A DNA stretch of 7,781 bases from CAYZMH01 sp964479445 (GCA_964479445.1 CAYZMH010000119.1:1-7781), one strand, 5' to 3'. Numbered from the stretch's first letter, positions 1 to 6,760 are shown. Numbers and translations: made by a program. The notes: generated from the letters alone by a model not told the origin.

Positions 1-296
1 TACACGGGAACGTGGTAGACATGTTTTATTTACCGGTTTTTTCGGGTAATTATCCCGAGTGGTTTCCAAGGGTAGGAGGAGAGTCGTTTATATTTTTCCG
101 CCCGGTTTTCAATATTGCCGATGCCAGCATTTCCGTGGCCGTTTTTGTACTGCTCTTTAACCAGCGTCGGTTTTTCCGGCACCTGGATGAAAAGCATGAC
201 CAGAAGAAGAAAGAGGAGGGACAGGAGCAGGCAGAACACGGACCGGAGTCGGAGTCTGACAAGGGGCACAGGCCCCTGAGTGATGAGGTGTCCTGA
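1..296 (+). CDS. lspA: Lipoprotein signal peptidase (signal peptidase II), C-terminal part
   Basis: This is the 3' end of an inner-membrane aspartyl protease that removes signal peptides from prolipoproteins after they are lipidated. The reading frame is open from the left edge (first whole codon at base 3) to TGA at 294-296, so the start lies outside the window. Two family motifs are visible. One is VVDMF, with the first catalytic Asp at codon 18-20. The other is FNIADASIS, with the second catalytic Asp at codon 120-122. Between them lies the aromatic GGESFIFFRPVF segment, which I associate with Bacteroidetes LspA. A last hydrophobic helix (about ISVAVFVLLF) follows, then a highly charged tail of roughly 44 residues rich in K, E, Q and D, presumably cytoplasmic. 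The internal GTG at 12 is only a Val codon. Family assignment is firm; the function of the tail is unknown. Confidence 0.9.
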   Translation, partial: HGNVVDMFYLPVFSGNYPEWFPRVGGESFIFFRPVFNIADASISVAVFVLLFNQRRFFRHLDEKHDQKKKEEGQEQAEHGPESESDKGHRPLSDEVS

Positions 297-399
297 GGGA
301 GCTGTCATTTTTACCGGACCGGTGCAACCAAAAGCGGCATCCCTTAGTTCTCATCTCTGAGAAATATCACGTTTTATTATTATATAGTACCCTGCACCT
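297..399. other. Intergenic spacer between lspA and the phosphodiesterase gene
   Basis: This spacer of about 100 bp separates two co-directional genes. It holds a small perfect inverted repeat, TTCTCA (348-353) and TGAGAA (358-363) with a 4-nt loop. A T/A-rich stretch follows at about 371-388, just upstream of the next ATG. The hairpin is short and no T-run follows directly, so I do not call it a terminator. I find no TAnnTTTG promoter motif here, so I cannot say whether the downstream gene has its own promoter. Confidence 0.3.
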
Positions 400-1380
400 A
401 TGAAAACCCTGCTCCTTTCGCTGGTCTGCCTGATTTTCTCTGTATATTCCCTGTTTTCCCAACCTGAACAACTCTCCCGGGCGGAATCACTAATCCAGCC
501 TGAAATGCTTTTCCAGTCAACAACGCCATCGCGACCGGTTTCACGACCGGTTTCACGACCGGTTTCGCGACCGGAGCCGGATTCGAAATTCCAGCCGGAA
601 ACGCAATCACAACCGGAGTCACAGTCGCTATCCGGGCCGGAAGAGGAAGTACTTTTCGTAGCCCACCGAGGCGCTTCCTACCTGGCCCCGGAGAACACCC
701 TGGCTTCCATCGAGCTGGCCTGGGAACTGGGAGCCGGGGCGGCCGAATGCGATATCAGGCTGACCTCCGACGAGAAGATCGTTCTGTTCCATGACAAACA
801 CACCCGCAAGCTCACCGGTGAGAGGTACCGGGTTGCCGATACACCCTGGGAGGTGTTGCGGGAGCTGGAGATTAAACCGGACAAGGAGAATCTCCCGCAA
901 TATACCGTGGAGACCATCCCCCTGCTGGAAGATGTACTGGCCACTGTTCCACCTGACCGTACCCTGGTGATTGAGATCAAGTCGGACCGGGAGATCCTGC
1001 CGCCGCTTTACGAAGTGATCACGGAGCACTGGACCAGCGGGTCGATCGCCTTTATTGCATTTGACCTGGAGACCATTTTAGCCACCAAGCAGCTGTTCCC
1101 CGAGGTTCCCTGTTATTTCCTTGCCTCGTTCAGGTCGGCGGTCAATTCCAATAACGAAACCCTTACAGAGGGACCGCTGGACGGGGTGAACCTGCGGTAC
1201 AGGGTGATCAGGCAGGAGCTGGTGGACCGGTTTCATGAAGCAGGCAAGGAGGTCTGGTGCTGGACGGTGAATGATCCAGGAGATGCCCGGGAGATGATCG
1301 AAATGGGGGTAGGGGCCATTACCACCGACCGCCCCGGTTGGTTAAAAGAGGCGGTATACCCAAAGGCTTCCGGTAATTAA
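400..1380 (+). CDS. Secreted glycerophosphodiester phosphodiesterase (GDPD, GlpQ/UgpQ-like)
   Basis: This is a predicted metal-dependent enzyme that hydrolyses glycerophosphodiesters, such as deacylated phospholipids, to glycerol-3-phosphate and an alcohol. Residues 1-20 form a signal peptide (hydrophobic core LLLSLVCLIFSVYS, likely cut before Gln21), which suggests export. Cys10 sits in a poor lipobox, so I do not call it a lipoprotein. Residues 21-83 are a low-complexity Pro/Ser/Gln/Arg/Glu linker with RPVS repeats. The GDPD TIM-barrel domain spans about 84-320. It has VAHRGAS with catalytic His89-Arg90, PENT at 97-100, the metal pair Glu116 and Asp118, the second catalytic His131 in FHD, IPLLEDVL at 173-180, Glu192 and Lys194 in IEIKS, and a late CWTVND strand. 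The usual key residues are present. Length is 326 residues, long for the family only because of the linker. The gene converges with the PurF-like gene. The exact substrate cannot be inferred. Confidence 0.92.
   Translation: MKTLLLSLVCLIFSVYSLFSQPEQLSRAESLIQPEMLFQSTTPSRPVSRPVSRPVSRPEPDSKFQPETQSQPESQSLSGPEEEVLFVAHRGASYLAPENTLASIELAWELGAGAAECDIRLTSDEKIVLFHDKHTRKLTGERYRVADTPWEVLRELEIKPDKENLPQYTVETIPLLEDVLATVPPDRTLVIEIKSDREILPPLYEVITEHWTSGSIAFIAFDLETILATKQLFPEVPCYFLASFRSAVNSNNETLTEGPLDGVNLRYRVIRQELVDRFHEAGKEVWCWTVNDPGDAREMIEMGVGAITTDRPGWLKEAVYPKASGN
532..573 (+). repeat. 12-bp tandem repeat encoding RPVS units
   Basis: Three tandem copies of the 12-mer CGACCGGTTTC(A/G) run from 532 to 567, and a partial fourth (CGACCG) continues to 573. 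Copies 1 and 2 are identical and copy 3 differs only in its last base. The unit is a multiple of three, so it encodes Arg-Pro-Val-Ser three times and then Arg-Pro, in the linker between signal peptide and catalytic domain (residues 45-58). Gain or loss of a unit would keep the frame. Confidence 0.9.
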
Positions 1381-1441
1381 TCAGATATCCCGGTTGGCAG
1401 CTGTTCTGTCAGTATGAGAGGATGAGGGATTGCTGTTGTTA
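1381..1441. other. Short convergent intergenic spacer
   Basis: This is the 61-bp gap between the stop codons of the converging phosphodiesterase and PurF-like genes. A bidirectional terminator would be expected here. I see no convincing GC-rich hairpin with a T-run on either strand, so termination is either rho-dependent or uses a weak structure I cannot recognise by eye. Confidence 0.4.
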
Positions 1442-2845
1442 TCAGAAGTGGCTTGAGTTATCCCAGCAATGGGTACAGAGCTGTTCTTTGGGCAGGCCGA
1501 TTGCTTCGATCAGGTCACCCAGCTCCTGGTACATGAGCGTATCCACCCCCAGGTTTTCAGCGATCTGTTCCACCATACGATGGTAGCGATCGGTAGTAGG
1601 ATCGGCATACTCTTCCAGGTGCTTTTCCTCCCCTTCCAGTTGTTTAATCGCTTTGCGCGTGGCCAGCTCCAGTGTGGAGCGGGAGGTGGAGAAGTTGAGA
1701 AAATCGCAGGGAAAGGTGAGGGGCGGACAGGCGATGCGCATGTGCAGTTGTCCGGCTCCGGCCTGCCGGAGATCGGCCGTATTGTCCTTGAGCTGGGTAC
1801 CCCGCACAATGGAGTCATCGCAGAATACCATGCTGTTATCTTTGATCAGAGCCTTATTGGGGATCAGTTTCATCCGGGCTACCAGTTCGCGGGTGCCCTG
1901 GTTCTGGGGCATGAAACTGCGCGGCCAGGTGGGGGTGTACTTGGAATAGGCTCGTTTATAGGGAACTTTGTTTTCGTTGCTGTACCCGTATGCATGTCCG
2001 ACCCCGGAATCGGGTATACCGCATACGAAATCGGGATTCACATTGTCCCTGCGGGCCAGGGCGGCACCACACCGGTAGCGGCATTCATCCACGTTGATCC
2101 CCTCGTAATAAGAGGTGGGATAACCGTAATAGACCCACAGGAAGGAGCAAATCTGAAGCTCTTCGTTGGGCTGTCTGATCGTCTGGTACCCATCGGCCGT
2201 GATCTCCACGATTTCACCCGGACCGGGATAGTAGGCGATCTCAAAGTCGGTGTTGGGGAATGCAGAAGTTTCCGAAGCAGCCGCCCAGGCTCCCTCCTTT
2301 TTGCCCAGGATTACCGGGGTGCGGCCCAGCTTATCGCGGGCAGCAATGATGCGGTCGGGGGTGAGGATCAGCATGGAGCAGGATCCCCTGATATGGTGGA
2401 ACACGTTTTCGATCCCCGAGACAAAATCGTCCTCTTCACAGATCAGGTTGGCCACCACTTCGGTGGGATTGACATTGCCCTGGAAGTTTTCGGTGAAATG
2501 CTTGCGCTTGCTTAAAAAATGCTTTTCCAGCTCATCGATATTCACCAGCCGGCTCACCGTGGTGATGGCAAAACGGCCCAGGTGGGAGTTGAACAGGATT
2601 GGCTGCGGATCGGTGTCGCTGATCACCCCCAGCCCTTTGTTACCGCTGAACCCGGACAGGTCGGGTTCAAACTTGTTGCGGAAGTAGGCACTCTCCAGGC
2701 TGTGGATGGAGCGTATAAATCCCTCCTGCTCGTTATAAAACACCATCCCTCCCCGCTTCGTTCCCAGGTGAGAGTGGTAATCGGTACCATAAAACACATC
2801 CATTACACTGTCGCTGTGGGAGATCGCACCGAAGAATCCGCTCAT
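1442..2845 (-). CDS. PurF-like amidophosphoribosyltransferase with degenerate glutaminase domain
   Basis: This 467-residue protein has the two-domain architecture of glutamine-PRPP amidotransferase, the first step of purine synthesis. The C-terminal phosphoribosyltransferase half looks intact. It has GIPDSG at 276-281, a flexible-loop region with KYTPTWPRSF at 302-311, and the PRPP loop CDDSIVRGT at 342-350. Four Cys (233, 380, 457, 460) sit where Bacillus-type PurF places its Fe-S cluster ligands. The N-terminal Ntn-hydrolase half (about 1-230) is recognisable but begins MSGFFG instead of Met-Cys. The usual HRGQ, VRYxT and HNGNL motifs appear as KRGG (30-33), ISDTD (75-79) and TTVSRL (95-100). 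An in-frame stop at 2861-2863, only 15 bp before the ATG, excludes a longer N-terminus carrying the Cys. I recall similar Bacteroidetes proteins annotated as amidophosphoribosyltransferase alongside a longer canonical PurF, but cannot verify this here. It may use ammonia, act on another amine, or be regulatory. No purine genes adjoin it. Confidence 0.85.
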   Translation of the reverse strand: MSGFFGAISHSDSVMDVFYGTDYHSHLGTKRGGMVFYNEQEGFIRSIHSLESAYFRNKFEPDLSGFSGNKGLGVISDTDPQPILFNSHLGRFAITTVSRLVNIDELEKHFLSKRKHFTENFQGNVNPTEVVANLICEEDDFVSGIENVFHHIRGSCSMLILTPDRIIAARDKLGRTPVILGKKEGAWAAASETSAFPNTDFEIAYYPGPGEIVEITADGYQTIRQPNEELQICSFLWVYYGYPTSYYEGINVDECRYRCGAALARRDNVNPDFVCGIPDSGVGHAYGYSNENKVPYKRAYSKYTPTWPRSFMPQNQGTRELVARMKLIPNKALIKDNSMVFCDDSIVRGTQLKDNTADLRQAGAGQLHMRIACPPLTFPCDFLNFSTSRSTLELATRKAIKQLEGEEKHLEEYADPTTDRYHRMVEQIAENLGVDTLMYQELGDLIEAIGLPKEQLCTHCWDNSSHF

Positions 2846-2956
2846 TTGGGTCAGGTTTTGTTATCTGCTGCCTAAAGCTAAAAAATATTTTTCAGGCACC
2901 ATGCATGTTGTTAAAAAGTTGGGATTCCCTGCGATGGAGGCCCGATCTTATTGGCC

Positions 2957-2995
2957 GGCAAATTTTCATTAGCAGGGTAAATGACGCAATTTGCC
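2957..2995. repeat. 8-bp inverted repeat in the PurF-like gene's upstream region
   Basis: GGCAAATT at 2957-2964 is the exact reverse complement of AATTTGCC at 2988-2995, separated by 23 bp. It lies about 110-150 bp upstream of the PurF-like start. It could be a split operator or a leader hairpin, but an 8-bp match in a region of this size may also be chance. Confidence 0.35.
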
Positions 2996-3077
2996 CGGTC
3001 ATTCAGACAGGTATTGTCTCGCCTGAAGAGGTAACACTTCCGATGGACCCCTTCTTACCCGGGAAATGCAATCTGCA

Positions 3078-3094
3078 GTATATAAAATATATAC
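3078..3094. repeat. Small AT-rich inverted repeat
   Basis: GTATATA (3078-3084) and TATATAC (3088-3094) form a perfect 7-bp inverted repeat around AAA. It lies 17 bp before the larger palindrome and uses the same alternating TA-type sequence. It may be part of the same regulatory cluster, or simply reflect the low complexity of the region. Confidence 0.45.
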
Positions 3095-3110
3095 ACCGTT
3101 ACACTACAGG

Positions 3111-3158
3111 ATATACATATTAAAATACGTATTTAAATATGTATTTTAATATGTATAT
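3111..3158. repeat. 48-bp near-perfect palindrome made of four 12-bp-spaced octamers
   Basis: The 48 bp are centred between 3134 and 3135. Of 24 base pairs, 23 are complementary; the only exception is G3129 against T3140, which would still pair as G-U in RNA. The same stretch can be read as four copies of the octamer ATAYRTAT at exactly 12-bp spacing: ATACATAT (3113-3120), ATACGTAT (3125-3132), ATATGTAT (3137-3144) and ATATGTAT (3149-3156). The spacers are TAAA, TTAA and TTTA. It lies 92 bp before the preferred AI-2E start. A run of five T (3158-3162) follows on the plus strand. An operator array for a cooperative dimeric regulator is the simplest reading. Terminator-like or cruciform behaviour is also possible. 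Confidence 0.85.
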
Positions 3159-3250
3159 TTTTCATAAAGGTATCGTGCAATTTTTACAGGGCGGGTATTG
3201 GTGGAATAGTGAATCCTTACGTATCTTTAGAAGATCAAATACCAGGTATT

Positions 3251-4324
3251 ATGGGCGACAATGAAATCAAATCCCCTGAACGGGGCAATATCTTTAAGAC
3301 CTCGGTGGATCTTCTGATGAAACTGGGCGTACTGGTGTTGGTTGTGTTTTTTTGTTTTCGCATACTGGCGCCTTTTATCAATATATTGTTATGGGCGGTG
3401 GTGATCGCGGTCCTTCTTTTTCCCGTCTACGAGCGATTGAAACGATGGCTTGGAAACAGGGGAAAGCTTGCAGCCGTGTTGCTATCGTTGGCAGCGCTTA
3501 TTGTATTGCTGGTGCCGAGTTACTGGCTGGTAGATTCGGTGGTGGATGGGGTGAAAGTGATGGCGGGTAATCTGAAATCAGGTAACTTGACCATCAACCA
3601 GCCTCCCGGGGAGGTTCAGGAGTGGCCGATCATCGGCGAGTGGGTATATGATACCTGGTTGCAGGCATCGCAGAATATCGGGGGGTTGCTAAAGACCTAT
3701 ATGCCCCAGATCACCAAGTTCGGGGAGAAAATGCTCGGTTCGCTGGCGGGGACCGGACTCGGCATTTTACAGTTCGCCTTTTCGCTGATCATAGCAGGAA
3801 TCTTCCTTACCTTCTCGGAGACCGCATCGGTTTCGGCCAACCGACTGTTTTACAAGCTGGCCGGACGCCGCGGGGAGATCCTGGCCCATGAAGCCAAGAT
3901 CACCGTTCGCAATGTGGCCGTAGGAGCCCTGGGTGTGGCGATCCTTCAGTCGTTTCTCATCGGGATCCCCATGTTTATACTGAACGTGCCGCTGGCCGGT
4001 ATATGGATCGTCATTTTTCTGATCCTGGCCTCCGCGCAGGTCCCGGTAATGATCCTGACCATCCCCCTGGTTATCTACGTGATCATTGCCAAAGAACCGG
4101 TACCGGCCATCCTGTGGACAGCCTATATCCTGGCAGCCAGCCTGGTTGACAATGTATTGAAGCCCATCGTCATGGGACAGGGCCGGGATGTTCCCATGCT
4201 ACTGATCTTTTTGGGTGCTATCGGGGGATTTATCACGTTCGGACTGCTGGGGCTTTTCCTGGGTGCCATTGTACTTTCTCTCGGGTATAAATTATACATC
4301 ACCTGGGTGAACTCCGATGATTAG
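3251..4324 (+). CDS. AI-2E family (PerM/YdiK-like) integral membrane protein
   Basis: This is a polytopic inner-membrane protein of the family formerly called UPF0118, whose members are implicated in export of autoinducer-2 or in ion/proton antiport. The substrate here is unknown. From the ATG at 3251 it has 357 residues, a typical length. Hydrophobic segments fall at about 24-40, 42-58, 72-93, 168-188, 222-244, 249-282, 285-299 and 316-345. A long soluble stretch (about 95-160) separates helices three and four, as is usual for the family. The late motif DNVLKPIVMGQ (300-310) is a hallmark. An in-frame GTG at 3209 would add 14 residues. I prefer the ATG because neither start has a clear ribosome-binding site and ATG is commoner. 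The gene stands alone, behind the palindrome region and ahead of an intrinsic terminator. Confidence 0.88.
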   Translation: MGDNEIKSPERGNIFKTSVDLLMKLGVLVLVVFFCFRILAPFINILLWAVVIAVLLFPVYERLKRWLGNRGKLAAVLLSLAALIVLLVPSYWLVDSVVDGVKVMAGNLKSGNLTINQPPGEVQEWPIIGEWVYDTWLQASQNIGGLLKTYMPQITKFGEKMLGSLAGTGLGILQFAFSLIIAGIFLTFSETASVSANRLFYKLAGRRGEILAHEAKITVRNVAVGALGVAILQSFLIGIPMFILNVPLAGIWIVIFLILASAQVPVMILTIPLVIYVIIAKEPVPAILWTAYILAASLVDNVLKPIVMGQGRDVPMLLIFLGAIGGFITFGLLGLFLGAIVLSLGYKLYITWVNSDD

Positions 4325-4330
4325 GGCGCA

Positions 4331-4359
4331 GGGCCCGTTTTCATTGTGCCGGGCTTTTT
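4331..4359 (+). terminator. Intrinsic terminator after the AI-2E gene
   Basis: GCCCG (4333-4337) pairs with CGGGC (4350-4354). Two G-U pairs and an A-U pair could extend the stem into the following T-run, and the loop is about 12 nt. Five T (4355-4359) follow the stem directly. It starts 6 bp after the AI-2E stop codon, exactly where a factor-independent terminator is expected. Confidence 0.7.
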
Positions 4360-4369
4360 CATATATTTG
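4338..4369 (+). promoter_or_regulatory. Candidate Bacteroidetes sigma-ABfr promoter for the receptor gene
   Basis: TATATTTG at 4362-4369 matches the Bacteroidetes -7 consensus TAnnTTTG perfectly. Upstream, TTTT at 4338-4341 matches three of four bases of the -33 element TTTG with 20 bp between, and ATTG at 4343-4346 is an alternative with a shorter spacer. Transcription would start near 4375 and leave a leader of about 28 nt before the ATG at 4403. The upstream element falls inside the terminator of the preceding gene. Confidence 0.5.
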
Positions 4370-4402
4370 GTGAGGGACGATCAGGCTCTAAACCGGGAAT
4401 CC

Positions 4403-6748
4403 ATGAACGCAAAACGACTCTTACCGGTGCTATGCTGCTTCGCAGCGATGCTCTCTGCCAGTGCCCAGGAGGACACCCTGGATACCCGTCTCCCCCTGGA
4501 GGTGCTGGGGGCCGGTGATTTGCAGTTCCATGAAGACACCAGCCGGCTGAAGATCATCTCCACCGGCCGCTTCTCCAAGAACCTGGAGGACCTCCCCCTG
4601 GAGGTCTATGTGATATCCCGCGAGGAGATCCGCAGGAACCAGTATAACACCCTGATCGACGTGCTCAGTTCGCTGCCCGGGATCCGGACCTCCCAGCCCG
4701 GGAGCGGGGAGTTGGGAGAGAGCTTCCAGACCTGGGGACTCACCGGAAACCTCTACTCCAAGATCCTGGTCAACGGCATACCCATCAAGCCGTCGGCGGT
4801 GTTGGGAATGCCCATCGGAAGTCAGCTGCCGATCCGCCAGGCCGACAAGATCGAGGTGGTCTATGGAAATGCATCGGCGGTGTATGGGGCCGATGCGGTC
4901 ACCGGGGTGATCAACATCATCACCCGGGAGGCCAGCCGGGGAACCTTTGTAAGGGGAGATGTGAGCCTGGGGCAGGGGAACTACAACTACACCAATTTTT
5001 TCATCGGCGGAAAGGCGGGGAAGAACAACAACATCCTGCAGTACACTTTTTACGGGAGTAAATCCGGACTCGGACGGATGAAGATCCAGGAGGGATATGA
5101 AGAGATCTACAATCCGCTCAACTATTTCCAGTACCGGGGAGAATCGATCGAAGTGGACGGCTCGGATTTCGAACCCATCGATATTGACGAAGAGGCGCTG
5201 GAAGGGACCGGTGTCACCGCCCCACAGTTTATGCGCACCTGTTATGGTCGGGGTTACGAAGGCTCCCTCACCCAACCCGAGATGGAAGACATGGGATCCT
5301 CCTCGCACATGATGGGCTTCCAGCTTCGTTTCCGGGGGGTCGGACTCACCTACAACAATATGTACCGGCGCACCCACAGCTCCATCGGGTTGTCGCCCGT
5401 TTTCTATAAATACAACAATCCGCAAAACTACTGGGGTGAGCGCATCCAGCGCGCCACCCTCAGTTACAACAAGGATTTCAGCAGGTTCACCTCCTCCACC
5501 CAGCTCAGCGTGCTCTCCTATGCCATGGACAACAACAGCAGTCAGGGTGTCACCTTCCTGGAGAACCGAGACAAGCTCTACCGGTACTCGGCTTCCAACG
5601 ACTTCCTTTTTGAACAGACCTTCTCCGCCTCGCCGGTGCGCAACCTGGAAGTGATCGGCGGCTTCTCCTACAACCAGTCGGGGGCCCTGCCCGTGACCAA
5701 TTTCCTGGCAAAACCCTTTGACGAGGCCGATTACAACCTCTTCCGGGTTGAGGTGAACCTGGAAGACAGTCTGTCGGGCAAGTTCGGCTACTATCCCACC
5801 TCGTTCAACACCCTCTCGGGCTTCCTTCAGTCCTATTACCGGGTGGGGAAATTTCGCCTGTTGGGAGGATTGCGGTACGACCGGAACAGCCGGTACGGCC
5901 AGGCCCTGAGCCCGCAACTGGCCATCCTGCACAAAACCAACCGCAATACGTCGTTCCGGGTATCCCTGGGAAGGGCATACAAGGAGCCGCCCCTCTCGCT
6001 CACCTATCAATCGATGGCCTACCCCGTTGGTACGCAGTTTCACTACATGGTGGTGCCCAACACCCAGCTTAAACCGGAGATATTCACCACGCTGGAGGTC
6101 GGTTTCAACACGAGGCTGTTTGACCGCTTGCTGCTGGACCAGACCTTTTTCATCTACCGGATCACCGATCATATCGTTCCCCAGACCTTTGCCACCGCGC
6201 AGCTCAACCTGCCACGGCCAGCGAACGACAGCGTCCGTAAATGGGTCAATAACCAGGAGGCGGTCTCCAATCTGTACGGCAGCATGACCACCCTCAGGAT
6301 GAACGATATCGTGGCGAGCATCAACCTGGATGCCGAGCTGAGTCTGACCTTCCAGGACCGGCAGGACAGGATCCCCAATGTGCAGGAGCTGGTGCTGGAC
6401 CAGTTAAGCCTGTCGCCGCGTCACAACGGGAAGCTGAAGATCACCATGGAGCCCGTCGAAAACATGTACCTGAACATCGAGAGCCACTGGATGACCAAGT
6501 GGTTGCGGCTGCTGATCCCGTTCGAGCAGGTCTATAACGAAATTTTCGGGGACACCGACGGGTATTACACCATGAATGTGCTGTGGGGATACGAACTGAG
6601 CAACAGTTTGCAGCTTTACGTCAAGGTGACCAATTTTTTCAACGAGAAATACGGAAGCGTGCACGCCACGTTCGTGGATGAGAACCTGATTTATAACCCG
6701 CAGCTCTCAAGGCATGTGAGGGTGGGATTGTCGTACCGTTTCAATTAG
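4403..6748 (+). CDS. TonB-dependent outer-membrane receptor
   Basis: This is a 781-residue beta-barrel receptor that would import a ligand across the outer membrane using TonB-ExbBD energy. The ATG at 4403 gives a clear signal peptide (residues 1-21, Ala-Ser-Ala before Gln22); in-frame codons upstream to 4346 would bury it. The plug domain spans about 48-178: SKNLEDLPLEVYVISREEI, then the LPGI motif (91-94), ILVNGIPI (121-128), and IEVVYGNASAVYGADAVTGVINIITR. The remaining 600 residues alternate short aromatic strands with loops, end near a TNFFNEKYGS strand and finish with LSYRFN. The SusC-type N-terminal carboxypeptidase-like extension is missing and no SusD gene follows, so this is more like a siderophore, metal or cofactor receptor than a glycan one. 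The ligand cannot be named. A barrel loop around residues 246-296 is unusually acidic. It has its own candidate promoter and is followed after 12 nt by a TPR gene. Confidence 0.92.
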   Translation: MNAKRLLPVLCCFAAMLSASAQEDTLDTRLPLEVLGAGDLQFHEDTSRLKIISTGRFSKNLEDLPLEVYVISREEIRRNQYNTLIDVLSSLPGIRTSQPGSGELGESFQTWGLTGNLYSKILVNGIPIKPSAVLGMPIGSQLPIRQADKIEVVYGNASAVYGADAVTGVINIITREASRGTFVRGDVSLGQGNYNYTNFFIGGKAGKNNNILQYTFYGSKSGLGRMKIQEGYEEIYNPLNYFQYRGESIEVDGSDFEPIDIDEEALEGTGVTAPQFMRTCYGRGYEGSLTQPEMEDMGSSSHMMGFQLRFRGVGLTYNNMYRRTHSSIGLSPVFYKYNNPQNYWGERIQRATLSYNKDFSRFTSSTQLSVLSYAMDNNSSQGVTFLENRDKLYRYSASNDFLFEQTFSASPVRNLEVIGGFSYNQSGALPVTNFLAKPFDEADYNLFRVEVNLEDSLSGKFGYYPTSFNTLSGFLQSYYRVGKFRLLGGLRYDRNSRYGQALSPQLAILHKTNRNTSFRVSLGRAYKEPPLSLTYQSMAYPVGTQFHYMVVPNTQLKPEIFTTLEVGFNTRLFDRLLLDQTFFIYRITDHIVPQTFATAQLNLPRPANDSVRKWVNNQEAVSNLYGSMTTLRMNDIVASINLDAELSLTFQDRQDRIPNVQELVLDQLSLSPRHNGKLKITMEPVENMYLNIESHWMTKWLRLLIPFEQVYNEIFGDTDGYYTMNVLWGYELSNSLQLYVKVTNFFNEKYGSVHATFVDENLIYNPQLSRHVRVGLSYRFN

Positions 6749-6760
6749 TGCCAGTGCCAG

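Larger units (their letters stand above)
2846..3250. other. Divergent intergenic regulatory region
   Basis: This gap of about 400 bp lies between the PurF-like gene (minus) and the AI-2E gene (plus), so it must hold the promoters of both. The half near the PurF-like gene is of ordinary composition; the half near the AI-2E gene is extremely AT-rich. On the minus strand, TAGCTTTA (complement of 2873-2880) is one base off the Bacteroidetes -7 consensus TAnnTTTG and lies about 30 bp before the ATG, but I see no matching TTTG element upstream. On the plus strand, TATATTTT at 3154-3161 is also one base off. Both are weak candidates. Three inverted repeats in the region are listed separately. A 72-codon open frame (2905-3123) is not supported as a gene. 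Confidence 0.6.

Noticed and set aside
262..277. GC-rich hairpin near the end of lspA as a terminator
   Set aside because: The stem is perfect, but it is inside the coding region and no T-run follows.
313..323. ACCGG-A-CCGGT inverted repeat after lspA
   Set aside because: The arms are separated by a single base, so no RNA hairpin can form as such, and T residues lie on the wrong side for plus-strand termination.
400..460. Phosphodiesterase as a lipoprotein (Cys10)
   Set aside because: The residues before Cys10 do not fit a lipobox and the Cys lies inside the hydrophobic core. An ordinary signal peptide ending near residue 20 fits better.
1469..2515. 348-codon open frame antisense to the PurF-like gene
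   Set aside because: The opposite strand carries clear PRPP-binding motifs across this stretch. The antisense product has no recognisable motif and no clear start signal.
2905..3123. 72-codon open frame in the divergent intergenic region
   Set aside because: It has no ribosome-binding site, runs into the AT-rich palindrome for its last codons, and has a translation with no domain, signal peptide or membrane pattern.
4346..4402. Upstream extension of the receptor to an alternative start at 4346
   Set aside because: It would begin inside the terminator and before the promoter -7 element, and would place 19 residues in front of a complete signal peptide.
4430..6172. 580-codon open frame antisense to the receptor gene
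   Set aside because: It lies wholly within a well-supported receptor gene and shows no recognisable family or composition of a real protein. Long antisense frames are common opposite GC-rich coding sequence.
6748..6760. Tandem GTGCCA repeat between the receptor and TPR genes
   Set aside because: Two 6-bp copies in a 12-nt gap are easily chance and suggest no function.
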